From the NCBI GenBank assembly GCA_029781045.1, contig JAKOXL010000017.1:1-38737 (forward strand): DNA of 38,737 bases, given 5' to 3'. Both the position numbers and the translations under genes were made by a program. The DNA is from Bacillota bacterium. Its GTDB lineage: Bacteria > Bacillota > UBA994 > UBA5500. A model generated the notes under the pieces. The model searched no databases. It was not told the origin of the DNA and saw only the letters and a program-made list of their open reading frames with translations. Shown here piece by piece: positions 1 through 7,831 of the stretch. How positions within the stretch are numbered: position 1 is the first letter of the stretch; each line of letters begins with the position of its first letter.

Positions 1-186
1 CTCCATACCGCCAGCCTGATAGCGAAGAAACCAGTTCTGCAGGGTGGTTCTCCCAACCCCATACCTACGTGCAACAGATGTTAGAGACTGTCCACCTTCT
101 ACTTCCAACACTAACCTTAGGCGAAACTCCCTACTGAACTTGGTCAAAAGAAATGCACCTCCAAATGCTAGATTGGTGTCTAACAT
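1..186 (-). CDS. IS3-family transposase OrfA, N-terminal fragment (runs off left edge)
   Basis: Sixty-two codons read on the minus strand from an ATG at 186 to the window edge with no stop. The peptide begins MLDTNLAFGG and contains a helix-turn-helix segment, ending SVARRYGVGRTTLQNW and then RYQAGG, as in the first ORF of IS150-like IS3 elements. OrfA binds the element ends and is normally fused to OrfB by -1 frameshifting. The terminal inverted repeat overlaps the first codons, the usual compact IS3 layout. The rest of the gene lies outside the window, so it cannot be judged intact or broken. An unrelated HTH protein is unlikely given the matching repeat at the right edge. Confidence 0.8.
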   Translation of the reverse strand, partial: MLDTNLAFGGAFLLTKFSREFRLRLVLEVEGGQSLTSVARRYGVGRTTLQNWFLRYQAGGME

Positions 187-213
187 CTGGGGTGCACTTC
201 AAAGAACAGCCCC
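177..213. repeat. IS terminal inverted repeat, orfA side
   Basis: Thirty-seven bases upstream of and overlapping the orfA start match the inverse of 38527-38563 at 30 of 37 positions by hand count. Shared blocks include GGGGCTGTT at the outer side and TGCACCCCA further in. The TGCACCCC core resembles IS150-type ends. The exact tip of the element is not certain. Confidence 0.8.
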
Positions 214-250
214 TTTCCTTCATCCCGGGAACCTAAACAAGCTAATCATA

Positions 251-1669
251 TTACTCGACCAATACCAGTTCCGGACGCCCTTGCTTTTGCTTCACTAGCC
301 CTTTCTCACGCCACTTCCCCCTCTTGTAGAAGTAGGTGGTGATCAAAGAGCCTATCACCCAGGTAATCAACAGCGAGATAAAGATTGATTCGGGTCGACC
401 GTTGGGATAGGCTGGGCTACGGGTCAGATAGGCGATACCGTAGGCCAGAGGCACCCGCAAACAGACGGTGTTTATCAATGAGATCCACATGGGCGTGGTT
501 GTATCACCTGCACCTCGCATTACCCCAGAGAGACACTGAGTTATAGCCATAGCGATATAGCCCACTGCCAGAATGCGCATCATCTTAACGCTGTAATCAA
601 TGAGGGCCGGGGTGTCAGTAAAGAAGCTAACCAGTATCCTACCGAAGAGCAAAATCATAATGGTCAGGGTGGTGGCAACGCCCACTGCAATCATAGTGCC
701 ATCTCGGGTACCCTTCTCTACCCGATCCATTCGGTTGGCCCCAATGTTCTGGCCCGCGTAGGTGGTCATGGCAGTGCCAAAGGAGAAGTTGGGCATCATG
801 GCAAAGCCGTCCACCCGCATGACGATAACATTGGTGGCAATAAACATTTCACCAAAAGTATTGGTCAGCGACTGCACCACTATCATAGAAAGCGAGAAGA
901 TTGCCTGGGTTAAGCCGGAGGGCAAGCCCAGTCTGATGAGTTTCACCACATACTCTTTGTCTAACTTCAACATCTGCCAACTGAGCTCGAAGTCGCTCTT
1001 CATGCCTATCAGCTTGATGGCGCACAAGACCGCCGATATACCCTGGGCAATCACGGTGGCCAGTGCCACGCCAGGAACTCCCATGTTGAACTGGATAACA
1101 AACCAGAGGTCCAGTACCACATTAAGCGCGGTAGCTATCAGCAAGAACACGAGGGCCGAGAACGAATCTCCAAGTCCGCGCAAGATACCGGCCAGAATGT
1201 TATAAAAGGCAAATCCAGCGATACCCAAGAAGAAGATGGTTAGGTAGTCTTCGCACCAATCAACTATAGACACGGGTGTGTTCAGTAGCTCTAACAACGG
1301 CCGAGTAACTAGAGGACCAATAATCATGATGATAACAGATACAATGGCCGTGAGAGTCATACAGATACCAATCGTCCGTGATAACCGCTCCCTATCCTTG
1401 GCCCCAAAGAACTGGGACACCATAATGCCAGCGCCAACAGAAATGCCCACAAATAATACCAGCAGAAGATTTAGTACCGGCGAGGCACTGCCAACGGCAG
1501 CCAAAGCATTATCGCCCACATATTTACCGACTATGATGGAGTCAGCGGTATTATAAAACTGCTGCGCTATATTACCTATCAACATCGGTATAGCAAACAT
1601 TACAATCCGTTTCCACGGTGTGCCTTCTGTTAAGTCCTTGGGAGCAAATAGCTCCTTCAGTCTGCTCAT
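251..1669 (-). CDS. MATE family multidrug/drug efflux transporter
   Basis: A 472-residue polytopic membrane protein typical of the MATE family, Na+ or H+ coupled exporters of cationic drugs and metabolites. The N-terminal half shows the family pattern: AIPMLIGNIAQQFYNTADS near residues 27-45, IVGKYVGDNALAAVGSASP near 46-64, then repeated hydrophobic segments consistent with twelve helices in two homologous six-helix bundles (the second starts near residue 240). Length is normal for the family. A purine-rich AGGGGGC lies about 8 bases before the ATG. It is the last gene of a minus-strand run after the MFS transporter and the broken DUF4180 gene. The IS end begins about 40 bases downstream of its stop. 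The substrate cannot be predicted. Confidence 0.9.
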   Translation of the reverse strand: MSRLKELFAPKDLTEGTPWKRIVMFAIPMLIGNIAQQFYNTADSIIVGKYVGDNALAAVGSASPVLNLLLVLFVGISVGAGIMVSQFFGAKDRERLSRTIGICMTLTAIVSVIIMIIGPLVTRPLLELLNTPVSIVDWCEDYLTIFFLGIAGFAFYNILAGILRGLGDSFSALVFLLIATALNVVLDLWFVIQFNMGVPGVALATVIAQGISAVLCAIKLIGMKSDFELSWQMLKLDKEYVVKLIRLGLPSGLTQAIFSLSMIVVQSLTNTFGEMFIATNVIVMRVDGFAMMPNFSFGTAMTTYAGQNIGANRMDRVEKGTRDGTMIAVGVATTLTIMILLFGRILVSFFTDTPALIDYSVKMMRILAVGYIAMAITQCLSGVMRGAGDTTTPMWISLINTVCLRVPLAYGIAYLTRSPAYPNGRPESIFISLLITWVIGSLITTYFYKRGKWREKGLVKQKQGRPELVLVE

Positions 1670-1714
1670 AAACCTGCCCCCTATTTACCATGTCAGTCTG
1701 CAAGAAAAACAGTA

Positions 1715-2160
1715 TTAGCAATTGGCCAATCTTTCTATGGCCTGCCTCTCATCGGCAAAGAAAAACACATTCTGCCCCTGATTGGACTCATAGATAAAAT
1801 CCCTCAGGCTTTTGTTGGTGTAAGTGGAAAAATCGCCTACTATCGCCACCTTCACCCGAAATTGGTGAACTTTTGTAGCATCTCCCCCGCTAAGCGGGTG
1901 CGCAAGTCGAAGAACTCTTCGCTCAGCACCGCTTTGGGTAAGACAATGCGGTCACACCCGTCCCCAAAGGCCACAGTGGCAACCAGATCCAGCGCCGATT
2001 GCCCATCCTTTATCACCATCTCATCGGCACGCACAATAGCTATATCCAACCCATCTCCGGCTATTATCTTCGCAGCAAAGTTGGCTACTGCCAAGGCGTG
2101 TTCAATGTAATGCTGTTCCTGAAAGTAATCCTGCATTAGAGAAAGTGCCTCTTCATTCAT
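1715..2160 (-). pseudogene. HD-domain stub joined to DUF4180, frameshifted
   Basis: The frame opened by the ATG at 2160 (GGAGGTAAGG upstream) runs 102 codons to a TGA at 1852. The DUF4180 fold continues in another frame from about 1861, reading RVKVAIVGDFSTYTN and on to a TAA at 1715-1717. One extra C near 1857-1861 would restore a continuous DUF4180 domain (KFTNF then RVKVAIVGDF). The N-terminus is also odd. Residues 1-34, containing HYIEHALAVANFAAKI, look like the first helix of an HD-type phosphohydrolase, whereas DUF4180 proteins normally start just before the IAIV...D strand. The gene may be a fusion left by a deletion that later frameshifted, or the frameshift may be a sequencing error. 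The function of DUF4180 is unknown. It sits between two transporters, 34 bases after the MFS gene. Confidence 0.75.
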
Positions 2161-2194
2161 GGTGCCTTACCTCCATCCCATGACTAGATAGGTA

Positions 2195-3475
2195 TTAACT
2201 GGGGACGCCGTTCCTTCCACGCCGCCCCAAGCTAATAAAGAGCAGGGCTATCAGCACCTGATTGGTCAGAAGCAAGTAGAAGGGAAAACGGGGATGCAGC
2301 CGATAAAGGGTACCGGCCAGTGGCCCGATGGGGATGCTGGCCAAAAGGCTAAAGGCTGACCCGACAGCAACTACTCTCGGCAACAACGCAGAAGCAACCA
2401 CATCAGCCTGCAAACTGGAACGCAGGGATTGCAGTAGGGCATTACCCCCATTAAAGCAAAGGGCAAAGACAACTAGGGGCCAGTAGACGTGACTGGGGAT
2501 TAACAGAAACAGCGCCAGCCCGAGTGCCATAGTGGCAGAACCTAAGAACAGGTACCACATATACTGGTCTGCCTGTATTCGGGGAATAACGAATAACAAT
2601 ACCAGCGCGATGCTCAGAGAACTTAGCAGAGGAAAAACTGAAACTAGCCCCGCTGAAAGGGCCAATCCCTGCGGGCTAGTCATGTACAGGCTGGAATAGT
2701 TGTTCCAGATGATTAGGGTGTAGTTGCTTAATACGGTCGTAAGCATAATAACACGAACGCGGTAATCTTTCCATATGAAACTTATAGTCTGCCGAAAAGT
2801 TAACTCTGCACCTATCGCGCTATCGATTGTAAGATCGGCCTGTTGTGGCGAGTCAGAACGTATAAACAGCTGGCGAACCAGTATGGCAGCTCCCACAATC
2901 AGGAGACCCGCTGCATAAATCACCCGATTCCCAGTCACCAGTCCATAGCGCGACACAAAATAGCCGGCCACGGGACCAAAAAGCCCTGAACCCAGATAGC
3001 AAAGATGAATCAAACCGTAAACGGTGGGCCGCCTCCCCGAGGGAGTATTGTCGGCAACAATGCGGTTCCAATTGGGAATGGCACCATAAAAAAGACCGTT
3101 AATCAAGGCTGCTGCAGCAAAGTACCAGAAGTTTTGTGCCAGAAACCAGAGGGTGATTGCCACCCCCCAGGCCAAGCCATCGAAAAGCTGCATAGCCCGC
3201 TTGCTGCCTAGCCGCCCAGCGGTCCAACCTCCTAACACGGCACCTACCGATTGGGAGCAGAAGAGCAACGCACTAATGACACCGATCTGCACTTCGGTAA
3301 CTCCCAGCGCCGCCATGTATAGAGGGCGGTAAACGGTGAACCAGCCGATAGCCGTACCGAAAAGAATCTCACTGATTAAAATGGCATAGATGCTGCGATT
3401 ATGTCCTTTAAAAGTACTAGACAACTGCGCGAGCCAGGATACTGGCCGCACAGCTGCCTGTTTATCAGAACTCAC
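2195..3475 (-). CDS. MFS transporter
   Basis: A 426-residue major facilitator superfamily protein with about twelve predicted helices. The conserved loop between helices 2 and 3 appears as GGWTAGRLGSKRAMQL (near residues 81-96), matching the family G-x-x-x-D/G-R-x-G-x-R/K motif in relaxed form. A central hydrophilic stretch (SDSPQQADLTIDSAIGAELT) separates the two six-helix halves. The chosen start is GTG at 3475, with GGGAGAGG about 11 bases upstream. The gene lies 37 bases after the pyruvate-kinase-C-like gene and 34 bases before the DUF4180 remnant, so co-transcription is likely. The substrate is unknown. Confidence 0.85.
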   Translation of the reverse strand: MSSDKQAAVRPVSWLAQLSSTFKGHNRSIYAILISEILFGTAIGWFTVYRPLYMAALGVTEVQIGVISALLFCSQSVGAVLGGWTAGRLGSKRAMQLFDGLAWGVAITLWFLAQNFWYFAAAALINGLFYGAIPNWNRIVADNTPSGRRPTVYGLIHLCYLGSGLFGPVAGYFVSRYGLVTGNRVIYAAGLLIVGAAILVRQLFIRSDSPQQADLTIDSAIGAELTFRQTISFIWKDYRVRVIMLTTVLSNYTLIIWNNYSSLYMTSPQGLALSAGLVSVFPLLSSLSIALVLLFVIPRIQADQYMWYLFLGSATMALGLALFLLIPSHVYWPLVVFALCFNGGNALLQSLRSSLQADVVASALLPRVVAVGSAFSLLASIPIGPLAGTLYRLHPRFPFYLLLTNQVLIALLFISLGRRGRNGVPS

Positions 3476-3512
3476 TCTCTACTCTTCCTCTCCCGACAGC
3501 CCAGATTCTCCT

Positions 3513-4058
3513 CTAGGGCTTACATATGATCTCTTTGATTTTGGTCTCCAGTATGCGCTGAGCATGAGCAGGAACAATCACGCAAGCCGTATCGGCGCCA
3601 CGGCCAGTGCCGCCAATGGCCACTATGGGCGTTTGCTCCGGGATAAGCCCGGCATCAAGGGCCATCACACTAACCTCCACCGCCACTTTCACACCTTGAC
3701 TAAACATACGCAGTGTGTGGGCGATAATCTCAACTGGGTAGACCCCCTGGAAACGAGTGCTCAAGCCTCGTTCGGCCCCCGATAGCACGTGGGTACCAAA
3801 GTAGACTTGCATGCCGGCAGCCTGCAGTTTATCGCGCATTTCGCTGCTCATGGGATGGGGTTGACCATCGCCACGAAAGCCGTACACTTGGCTCACAACT
3901 ATAATCTCAAACTCCTGGGCGTAAGGTAGCAACTGTTCAGCTGTGTCTCCCGCATTGGAAGCAACCACCAAATGCTTGATACCCGCCTGCCGAGCATGTT
4001 CAACTGCCAATCGAATGGTTTCTTGGGTACTCTCTTTCCCTGGTTTGGTAACAATCAC
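3513..4058 (-). CDS. Pyruvate kinase alpha/beta (C-terminal) domain-like protein
   Basis: A 181-residue stand-alone protein resembling the C-terminal (PK_C) domain of pyruvate kinase without the catalytic barrel. It opens with KPGKESTQETIRLAVEHARQAGIKHLVVASNAGDTAEQL and ends with a glycine-rich PIVAIGGTGRGADTACVIVPA stretch, as in the conserved archaeal/bacterial PK_C-like family. In pyruvate kinase this domain holds the allosteric site. The stand-alone proteins have no established function. The start is GTG (4058), preceded by AAGGAGG with 9-base spacing, a strong signal. It appears to lead the run that continues with MFS, DUF4180 and MATE genes. No signal peptide or membrane segment is visible. 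Confidence 0.75.
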   Translation of the reverse strand: MIVTKPGKESTQETIRLAVEHARQAGIKHLVVASNAGDTAEQLLPYAQEFEIIVVSQVYGFRGDGQPHPMSSEMRDKLQAAGMQVYFGTHVLSGAERGLSTRFQGVYPVEIIAHTLRMFSQGVKVAVEVSVMALDAGLIPEQTPIVAIGGTGRGADTACVIVPAHAQRILETKIKEIICKP

Positions 4059-4224
4059 GGTTAAAGGCCTCCTTCTAGTTATTATCGTCGTATTATCCTA
4101 TTTCCCGCCCCGGTTGAATTATCCTGCTGAAACAAACAACGGAACAGAACTAACGGCAACAGTGCAAAAAGGAGGCGGATACGGTAGCCATTGCTGGCCA
4201 CCATATCAGCCTCTGCTATCTCTA

Positions 4225-4539
4225 CTACGCCAATCTTGCCAGCGCCTGTGCCACCTTCACCATTTGGTCCAGCAGGAACACGTAGAGTTCGTGCTGGTAA
4301 GCCCGATAGGTGCTCATAACGATTCTATCGAGCTGGATGGTGAAGAAGTAATCCAACCCCGACTCGTTAAGGAATTCTCGCAGTTCCCTAGGCAACACCT
4401 CATCTACCTGACTGGGCTCCAGGGAGATACCAGCATTCAACTGCTTCGCCTCAGCCGGAGTGCGGGAGAACATAGCCATGCCCTCCGTATTATGCTGTTC
4501 AAAGCGGTACCGATTGCCCTCCGGCAGGTAGAGTATCAA
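4225..4539 (-). CDS. Hypothetical protein, about 104 aa
   Basis: I do not recognise this family. The acidic, helical protein contains LREFLNESGLDYFFTIQLDRIV and a C-terminal helix ending VKVAQALARLA. No membrane segment or metal motif is seen. The start is uncertain. A TTG at 4539 has no clear ribosome binding site, while CGGAGGGC just before two in-frame ATGs (MAMFSRT, residues 20-22) suggests a shorter product of about 83 residues. The frame stays open upstream into the terminator that follows the rhodanese gene, so it probably has its own promoter. It lies upstream of the pyruvate-kinase-C-like gene, 166 bases away. Confidence 0.55.
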   Translation of the reverse strand: MILYLPEGNRYRFEQHNTEGMAMFSRTPAEAKQLNAGISLEPSQVDEVLPRELREFLNESGLDYFFTIQLDRIVMSTYRAYQHELYVFLLDQMVKVAQALARLA

Positions 4540-4575
4540 GGAGATGGACGGTATTTTCCCAATCTGAGTCTGAGA

Positions 4576-4617
4576 TAAAAAACCGGAGTAAACGCCAGGA
4601 GGCGATTACTCCGGTTT
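4576..4617 (-). terminator. Intrinsic terminator of the FmdB-Trx-CsoR-rhodanese operon
   Basis: A perfect 12-base stem (AAACCGGAGTAA at 4580-4591 with its complement at 4606-4617) is followed on the minus strand by a T-rich run. It begins 10 bases after the rhodanese stop. Confidence 0.85.
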
Positions 4618-4626
4618 ACTTGCGTG

Positions 4627-4971
4627 CTAACGAGTTATTGGGCCTTCCCAGCCGTCCATACCGCCCAGCAATACACCCACTTGGATAAACCCATACTCGG
4701 CTAACATAGCGGCAGCTCGGCGAGCCTTACTCCCGCTATAACAGATAACAACATAGGTCCGATCTTGCTGGAGATCAGCCATGGCCTGTTCCAGCGATCT
4801 AAGGGGAATATTGAAGGCCCCTGGAATGTGACCCTGACTATATTCATAGGGCTCGCGCACATCCAGCAGAACTGGCGCCACGGCAGCATGGGCCAGATAC
4901 TGATGGAGCTCGCTAGACTTAATTTCTTGCCATTCCACCTGGCCGTTACCAGAACGATATCCGGGTAGCAT
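4627..4971 (-). CDS. Single-domain rhodanese-like sulfurtransferase
   Basis: A 114-residue single rhodanese domain. LLDVREPYEYSQGHIPGAFN (residues 35-54) is the CH2-type signature. The active-site loop is CYSGSKA with catalytic Cys77, close to the C-x-x-G-x-R pattern. GGMDGWEGP near the C-terminus is also typical. Such domains accept sulfane sulfur as a cysteine persulfide and pass it to acceptors. There is no signal peptide, so it should be cytoplasmic. It is the last gene of the four-gene operon, 13 bases after the CsoR-family gene, with a terminator immediately downstream. The context with thioredoxin and a CsoR-family repressor suggests persulfide or thiol handling, which is an inference. 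Confidence 0.88.
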   Translation of the reverse strand: MLPGYRSGNGQVEWQEIKSSELHQYLAHAAVAPVLLDVREPYEYSQGHIPGAFNIPLRSLEQAMADLQQDRTYVVICYSGSKARRAAAMLAEYGFIQVGVLLGGMDGWEGPITR

Positions 4972-4984
4972 AGGTATCTACCCC

Positions 4985-5266
4985 CTACAGCTTGCTAAGC
5001 AATTTCTTGGCCCTCGCGACGGCTGCGCTAGTATCGGCGCCGGTCTGCAAAGAATGACGCAAAGAATTCTCTAGCAGGCAAGCGACCATTGCCACCCCCA
5101 CCTGCTCCACTGCTGCCTTCAGGGCGGCCACCTGGGTCACAATTTCTTCACAGTCGCGCCCGGCCGCCAGCATAGCTTGAATACCCCGCGCCTGCCCCTC
5201 TATACGCTTGAGGCGACGAATCAACTCGGGCACTATGTCTTCTAGCTCAAACAAGTCTTGCGTCAT
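4985..5266 (-). CDS. CsoR/FrmR-family (DUF156) transcriptional repressor with atypical cysteines
   Basis: A 93-residue all-helical protein. IRRLKRIEGQARGIQ (residues 16-30) is the DNA-contacting first helix of the CsoR/FrmR/RcnR/CstR family. Cys39 sits where family members carry their first ligand. By hand count the usual His (25 residues later) and second Cys (29 later) are Leu64 and Ser68. A cysteine instead occurs at position 63. This does not match Cu-sensing CsoR (Cys-His-Cys) or CstR (two Cys, 29 apart). It lies between thioredoxin (1-base gap) and rhodanese, and a textbook family operator lies in the operon leader, so autoregulation is likely. A thiol-based or persulfide signal is plausible but unproven. 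Confidence 0.88.
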   Translation of the reverse strand: MTQDLFELEDIVPELIRRLKRIEGQARGIQAMLAAGRDCEEIVTQVAALKAAVEQVGVAMVACLLENSLRHSLQTGADTSAAVARAKKLLSKL

Positions 5267-5267
5267 G

Positions 5268-5588
5268 CTATACCGCCAGCAATTGGTCGAGGATTTGCTT
5301 CAAATGGGATTCAGGCAGTAAGCCAGCGATGTTCTGGATTGGCTGACCGTCTTTGAAGATGATCAAGGTGGGAATGGCCATTATCTCATACTTGGCTGAC
5401 ATGGCCGGATTCTCATCGGTGTTCAACTTCACCACCTTGACGCGGCCGGCATACTCCTGTGCCAGTTTGTCGATTATGGGACCCAAAATGCGGCATGGCA
5501 TGCACCAGGGCGCCCAAAAATCAACTAGAACAAAGCCCGGGTGCTCGAGCACTTCCTGCCGAAAGTTGGCATCGGTTACTTGGATCAT
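5268..5588 (-). CDS. Thioredoxin with WCMPC active site
   Basis: A 106-residue thioredoxin of normal length. The active site is WAPWCMPC, with Cys29 and Cys32. The central residue is Met in place of the usual Gly of WCGPC, a change that can shift redox potential. The cis-proline loop is AIPTLIIFKDG, as expected. It is cytoplasmic, with no signal peptide, and reduces protein disulfides or persulfides with thioredoxin reductase. The ATG at 5588 has GGAGGGATAAC before it. It follows FmdB by 23 bases and is followed by the CsoR-family gene after one base, so the genes are probably translationally linked. It may be a dedicated thioredoxin of this operon rather than the housekeeping copy. Confidence 0.92.
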   Translation of the reverse strand: MIQVTDANFRQEVLEHPGFVLVDFWAPWCMPCRILGPIIDKLAQEYAGRVKVVKLNTDENPAMSAKYEIMAIPTLIIFKDGQPIQNIAGLLPESHLKQILDQLLAV

Positions 5589-5611
5589 GTTATCCCTCCT
5601 CCGTTACTCTC

Positions 5612-5818
5612 TCATTGACGGCCAGCCCATTGACAACCGGCCTGTGCACAGGTAGAGCATTGGCTCTGAGTAGCGCCTCTGTTGAAGTTAAGGGCAGTAA
5701 AGATCTGTTCCGGTTGGCTGGCACAAACAGGACACCGCACCTGGCCCTTATCGGTGATAGAGGTGCGCACGCTGAAACGCTCCCCACATTGGGGGCAACG
5801 GAAATCATAAACGGGCAC
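5612..5818 (-). CDS. FmdB-family zinc ribbon protein
   Basis: A 68-residue protein starting MPVYDFRCPQCGERF, the hallmark of the FmdB/CxxC_CXXC_SSSS putative regulatory family. The ribbon ligands are Cys8, Cys11, Cys29 and Cys32. Three more cysteines (54, 57, 62) form an unusual CSTCAQAGC tail. The start is GTG at 5818, because a perfect GGAGGTGATC lies 5 bases upstream. Longer in-frame starts would read through the operator and promoter. FmdB proteins are of unsettled function. It is the first gene of the operon with thioredoxin, CsoR-type repressor and rhodanese. Confidence 0.85.
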   Translation of the reverse strand: MPVYDFRCPQCGERFSVRTSITDKGQVRCPVCASQPEQIFTALNFNRGATQSQCSTCAQAGCQWAGRQ

Positions 5819-5838
5819 AAGATCACCTCCAATACCCC

Positions 5839-5852
5839 TACCCCTAGGGGTA
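5839..5852. promoter_or_regulatory. CsoR-family operator
   Basis: TACCCCTAGGGGTA is a perfect 14-base palindrome, extended by a second C4 tract on the left (5831-5854). A/T-flanked C/G tracts of this form are the known operators of the CsoR/CstR family. It lies between the promoter and the FmdB ribosome binding site, about 9-22 bases into the transcript, where a repressor would block elongation or open-complex formation. Confidence 0.8.
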
Positions 5853-5867
5853 TTATATGCTAATATC

Positions 5868-5896
5868 ATGATATATAGATGCTGCTTCCTTGTCAA
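5868..5896 (-). promoter_or_regulatory. Sigma-A promoter of the thiol operon
   Basis: On the minus strand TTGACA (5891-5896) and TATCAT (5868-5873) are separated by 17 bases. The start of transcription is expected near 5861, just upstream of the CsoR-type operator. Confidence 0.7.
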
Positions 5897-5940
5897 CCAT
5901 ATACGCAAGGGTGCCACATGACATCCTATACGATCAAGTA

Positions 5941-5978
5941 AAAGCAAAAGCCGCCTGGAGTACCCCTCCTGGGCGGCT
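5941..5978 (-). terminator. Intrinsic terminator of the YpeB-like gene
   Basis: AGCCGCC and GGCGGCT arms (5949-5978, enclosing a second pairing) are followed on the minus strand by TTTGCTTTT. It begins about 15 bases after the stop at 5994. Confidence 0.8.
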
Positions 5979-5993
5979 AATGGTCAGTTTCTC

Positions 5994-7316
5994 TTACCAG
6001 CCTGAGCCGCTACGCTCTAAGCGGCCGTTTTTCACATTAACGAAGTAGTGCCCCACTTTTACCTTACCAGCCACCTCAATGCCGTCACTATAGGTGATCC
6101 AATAGCACAGGGTTGGTTGGTCGGTGATGGTGGAACGCACAACCACCAGACCGTACTCAGAAAAACCTTGCGTATCGGTTACATTGATCTGTTTAGCCAG
6201 ACGAGGCAGAACATCGATGACCGGAATGGAAGCCTGCCAGTTGCTTATCTGGGTGCCCCAGCTGTGGTTTTCCCACTTTAGGAGTTCACCCGTAGCGGCG
6301 TTGAAGCTAACGATCACATAGTCGGTGAGCACCGGAACGTCATTCACTGTGCGGACCACCACTGCCCACGGATGCTCATCTTCAGGCTGGTATATCTCAA
6401 ATACCCTTTTCTCACCCGACAGGGATGCAGTGGCCTCCAGCGCCCAGGCCTCCAATTCTTCCTCGCTCACTGGAGCTGTCTTCCTCGCCACTGGTTGTTT
6501 CCATTCCACCAGTACTATTCGTCCCTCTTGGCGATGAACGCCAACTAAGAGTTCCTGTTTGTCGCCCGCATACTTGGAAGTGGGCTTAAAGCGCAGATCA
6601 TAGAAGTCATGGCCAACTCGTAGTGCAATAGTAGCCGATTGCTGTTCAACCAACTGCCATTCGTCTCCCAAGCCCAGCTGCTGACGGGCAATAGCGGCTG
6701 CCTCTTCCCAGCTGATTTTGGCCTCTTGCGCCACTTGGGGCGGTACCCCATTGAGCAGGTAGCTCTCAGCCAGTGCCACCGTTTCTTGCACCATCTTACT
6801 CATTTTCTCCACTTCATCCATGCGTAGGCGCACGCCAGGGGCGGCTCCATCGGCCACGATAGGAGCATCCATAGCCTGGATGATTTCTTTCAGCTCTGAG
6901 ATCAAGGTTTCCACGTAGGCCAGATCAGCCTCTGACAGACCGGCCACGGTGAAATAGCGCACCCGTTCATTGAGCTTATCTATTGACTTAGTGATCATAC
7001 CCCAGTCGTTGCGCATGAAACGGGACCACGGGCCGTCCATGCCTTTAGGCACCAAGTTCGCCAAGGGACGGGCTACATTGGATACGGTAGCGATTTCCAC
7101 GTTGGCCTGCCGCAGTGCTGCATCATCTCGAGTTTCCAGATACTCTTCCAATGACGCGGCTCCGGCCCGCAGGCTATTGAGCATGATACGATAATATCCG
7201 GCAAAGGTAACAGCGCGGGTAACTTGAGCTTGGTTCAACTGCATGCCCAAATACCAACTGATACCCAATAGACCTAGAACTAAAGTTACTACCACAAAAA
7301 CCTGTTTCTTGCGCAA
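5994..7316 (-). CDS. Membrane-anchored YpeB-like / PepSY-type repeat protein
   Basis: The start is TTG at 7316, with AGGAGG 7 bases upstream, giving 440 residues. Residues 5-22 form one transmembrane segment (VFVVVTLVLGLLGISWYL). The helical region 30-190 is followed by PepSY-like repeats: one from ISWEEAAAIARQQLGL, a second from VSEEELEAWALEATASL ending in NAATGELLKWENHSW, and a third module ending HYFVNVKNGRLERSGSGW. The layout and length fit the germination protein YpeB, which sits in the inner spore membrane and holds the cortex-lytic enzyme SleB. The N-terminal resemblance is only architectural, and no sleB is adjacent, so another PepSY protein is possible. It is monocistronic with its own terminator. 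Confidence 0.5.
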   Translation of the reverse strand: MRKKQVFVVVTLVLGLLGISWYLGMQLNQAQVTRAVTFAGYYRIMLNSLRAGAASLEEYLETRDDAALRQANVEIATVSNVARPLANLVPKGMDGPWSRFMRNDWGMITKSIDKLNERVRYFTVAGLSEADLAYVETLISELKEIIQAMDAPIVADGAAPGVRLRMDEVEKMSKMVQETVALAESYLLNGVPPQVAQEAKISWEEAAAIARQQLGLGDEWQLVEQQSATIALRVGHDFYDLRFKPTSKYAGDKQELLVGVHRQEGRIVLVEWKQPVARKTAPVSEEELEAWALEATASLSGEKRVFEIYQPEDEHPWAVVVRTVNDVPVLTDYVIVSFNAATGELLKWENHSWGTQISNWQASIPVIDVLPRLAKQINVTDTQGFSEYGLVVVRSTITDQPTLCYWITYSDGIEVAGKVKVGHYFVNVKNGRLERSGSGW

Positions 7317-7626
7317 GTTGCCACCTCCTGTTGCTGTAACGACATTATCATAACATAGGTAGCTAGGGGGAAACATGGAGAAAGTGTAATCAAGCCCCTG
7401 AGACATCAGCCTCCGGAGCCTCTGCTACTCCTTGCATATATGCTGCAGAGGAAGCATCAGCTACCCATGATGCCCCCCAAATCAAGCGGCCAATGACGTT
7501 GCTCAGGGCTCCAGTTTCCTTTCGATGCCTATTGGCAAGTACGTGCGTGGCATTACCACAGGGACGCCCACTCTAGCAACTCACGGCCAAAGCTGTTGCC
7601 TTCGGTACACCTCCATAACTTGAATG

Positions 7627-7655
7627 GGTAAGAAGGAGCTGTCACGCAACAGTCC
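7627..7655 (-). terminator. Possible terminator of the BceAB-TVP38 transcription unit
   Basis: The imperfect hairpin GGACTGT/ACAGCTCC (7635-7655) is followed by CTTCTT on the minus strand, about 30 bases after the small ORF. The 7317-7626 stretch upstream of the YpeB-like gene shows no gene that I recognise. Confidence 0.4.
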
Positions 7656-7684
7656 CTCTTGCCTTGCTTTCGGCAAAGTCATGA

Positions 7685-7831
7685 TCATAAGTACCTAACC
7701 TGCAAGCTCAGGGAAACGATGGCATAGATAACCCAGTTAAATAGACTTGGCAGAAGAATCAGGGCGCGCCGCAAAGCCTGCGACCTGCCCGGAGGGACTT
7801 CGAGACCAAACTTCAGCGGGTTAGTTAGCAT
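7685..7831 (-). CDS. Putative 48-aa small membrane protein
   Basis: A short frame starting at an ATG (7831) that overlaps the stop of the TVP38 gene. It begins MLTNPLKFGLEVPPGRSQAL and has one clear hydrophobic segment, ALILLPSLFNWVIYAIVSLS (residues 23-42), after a basic patch (RR at 21-22), then a short basic end. It is of the length of many single-pass regulatory peptides and lies before a possible terminator. The overlap suggests translational coupling. No strong ribosome binding site is visible and I recognise no family, so it could be a chance frame. Hydrophobicity and position are the only support. Confidence 0.4.
   Translation of the reverse strand: MLTNPLKFGLEVPPGRSQALRRALILLPSLFNWVIYAIVSLSLQVRYL

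Noticed and set aside
5819-5947. Longer N-terminus for the FmdB protein
   Set aside because: It would be translated from the promoter and operator region. The GTG at 5818 has a perfect ribosome site.
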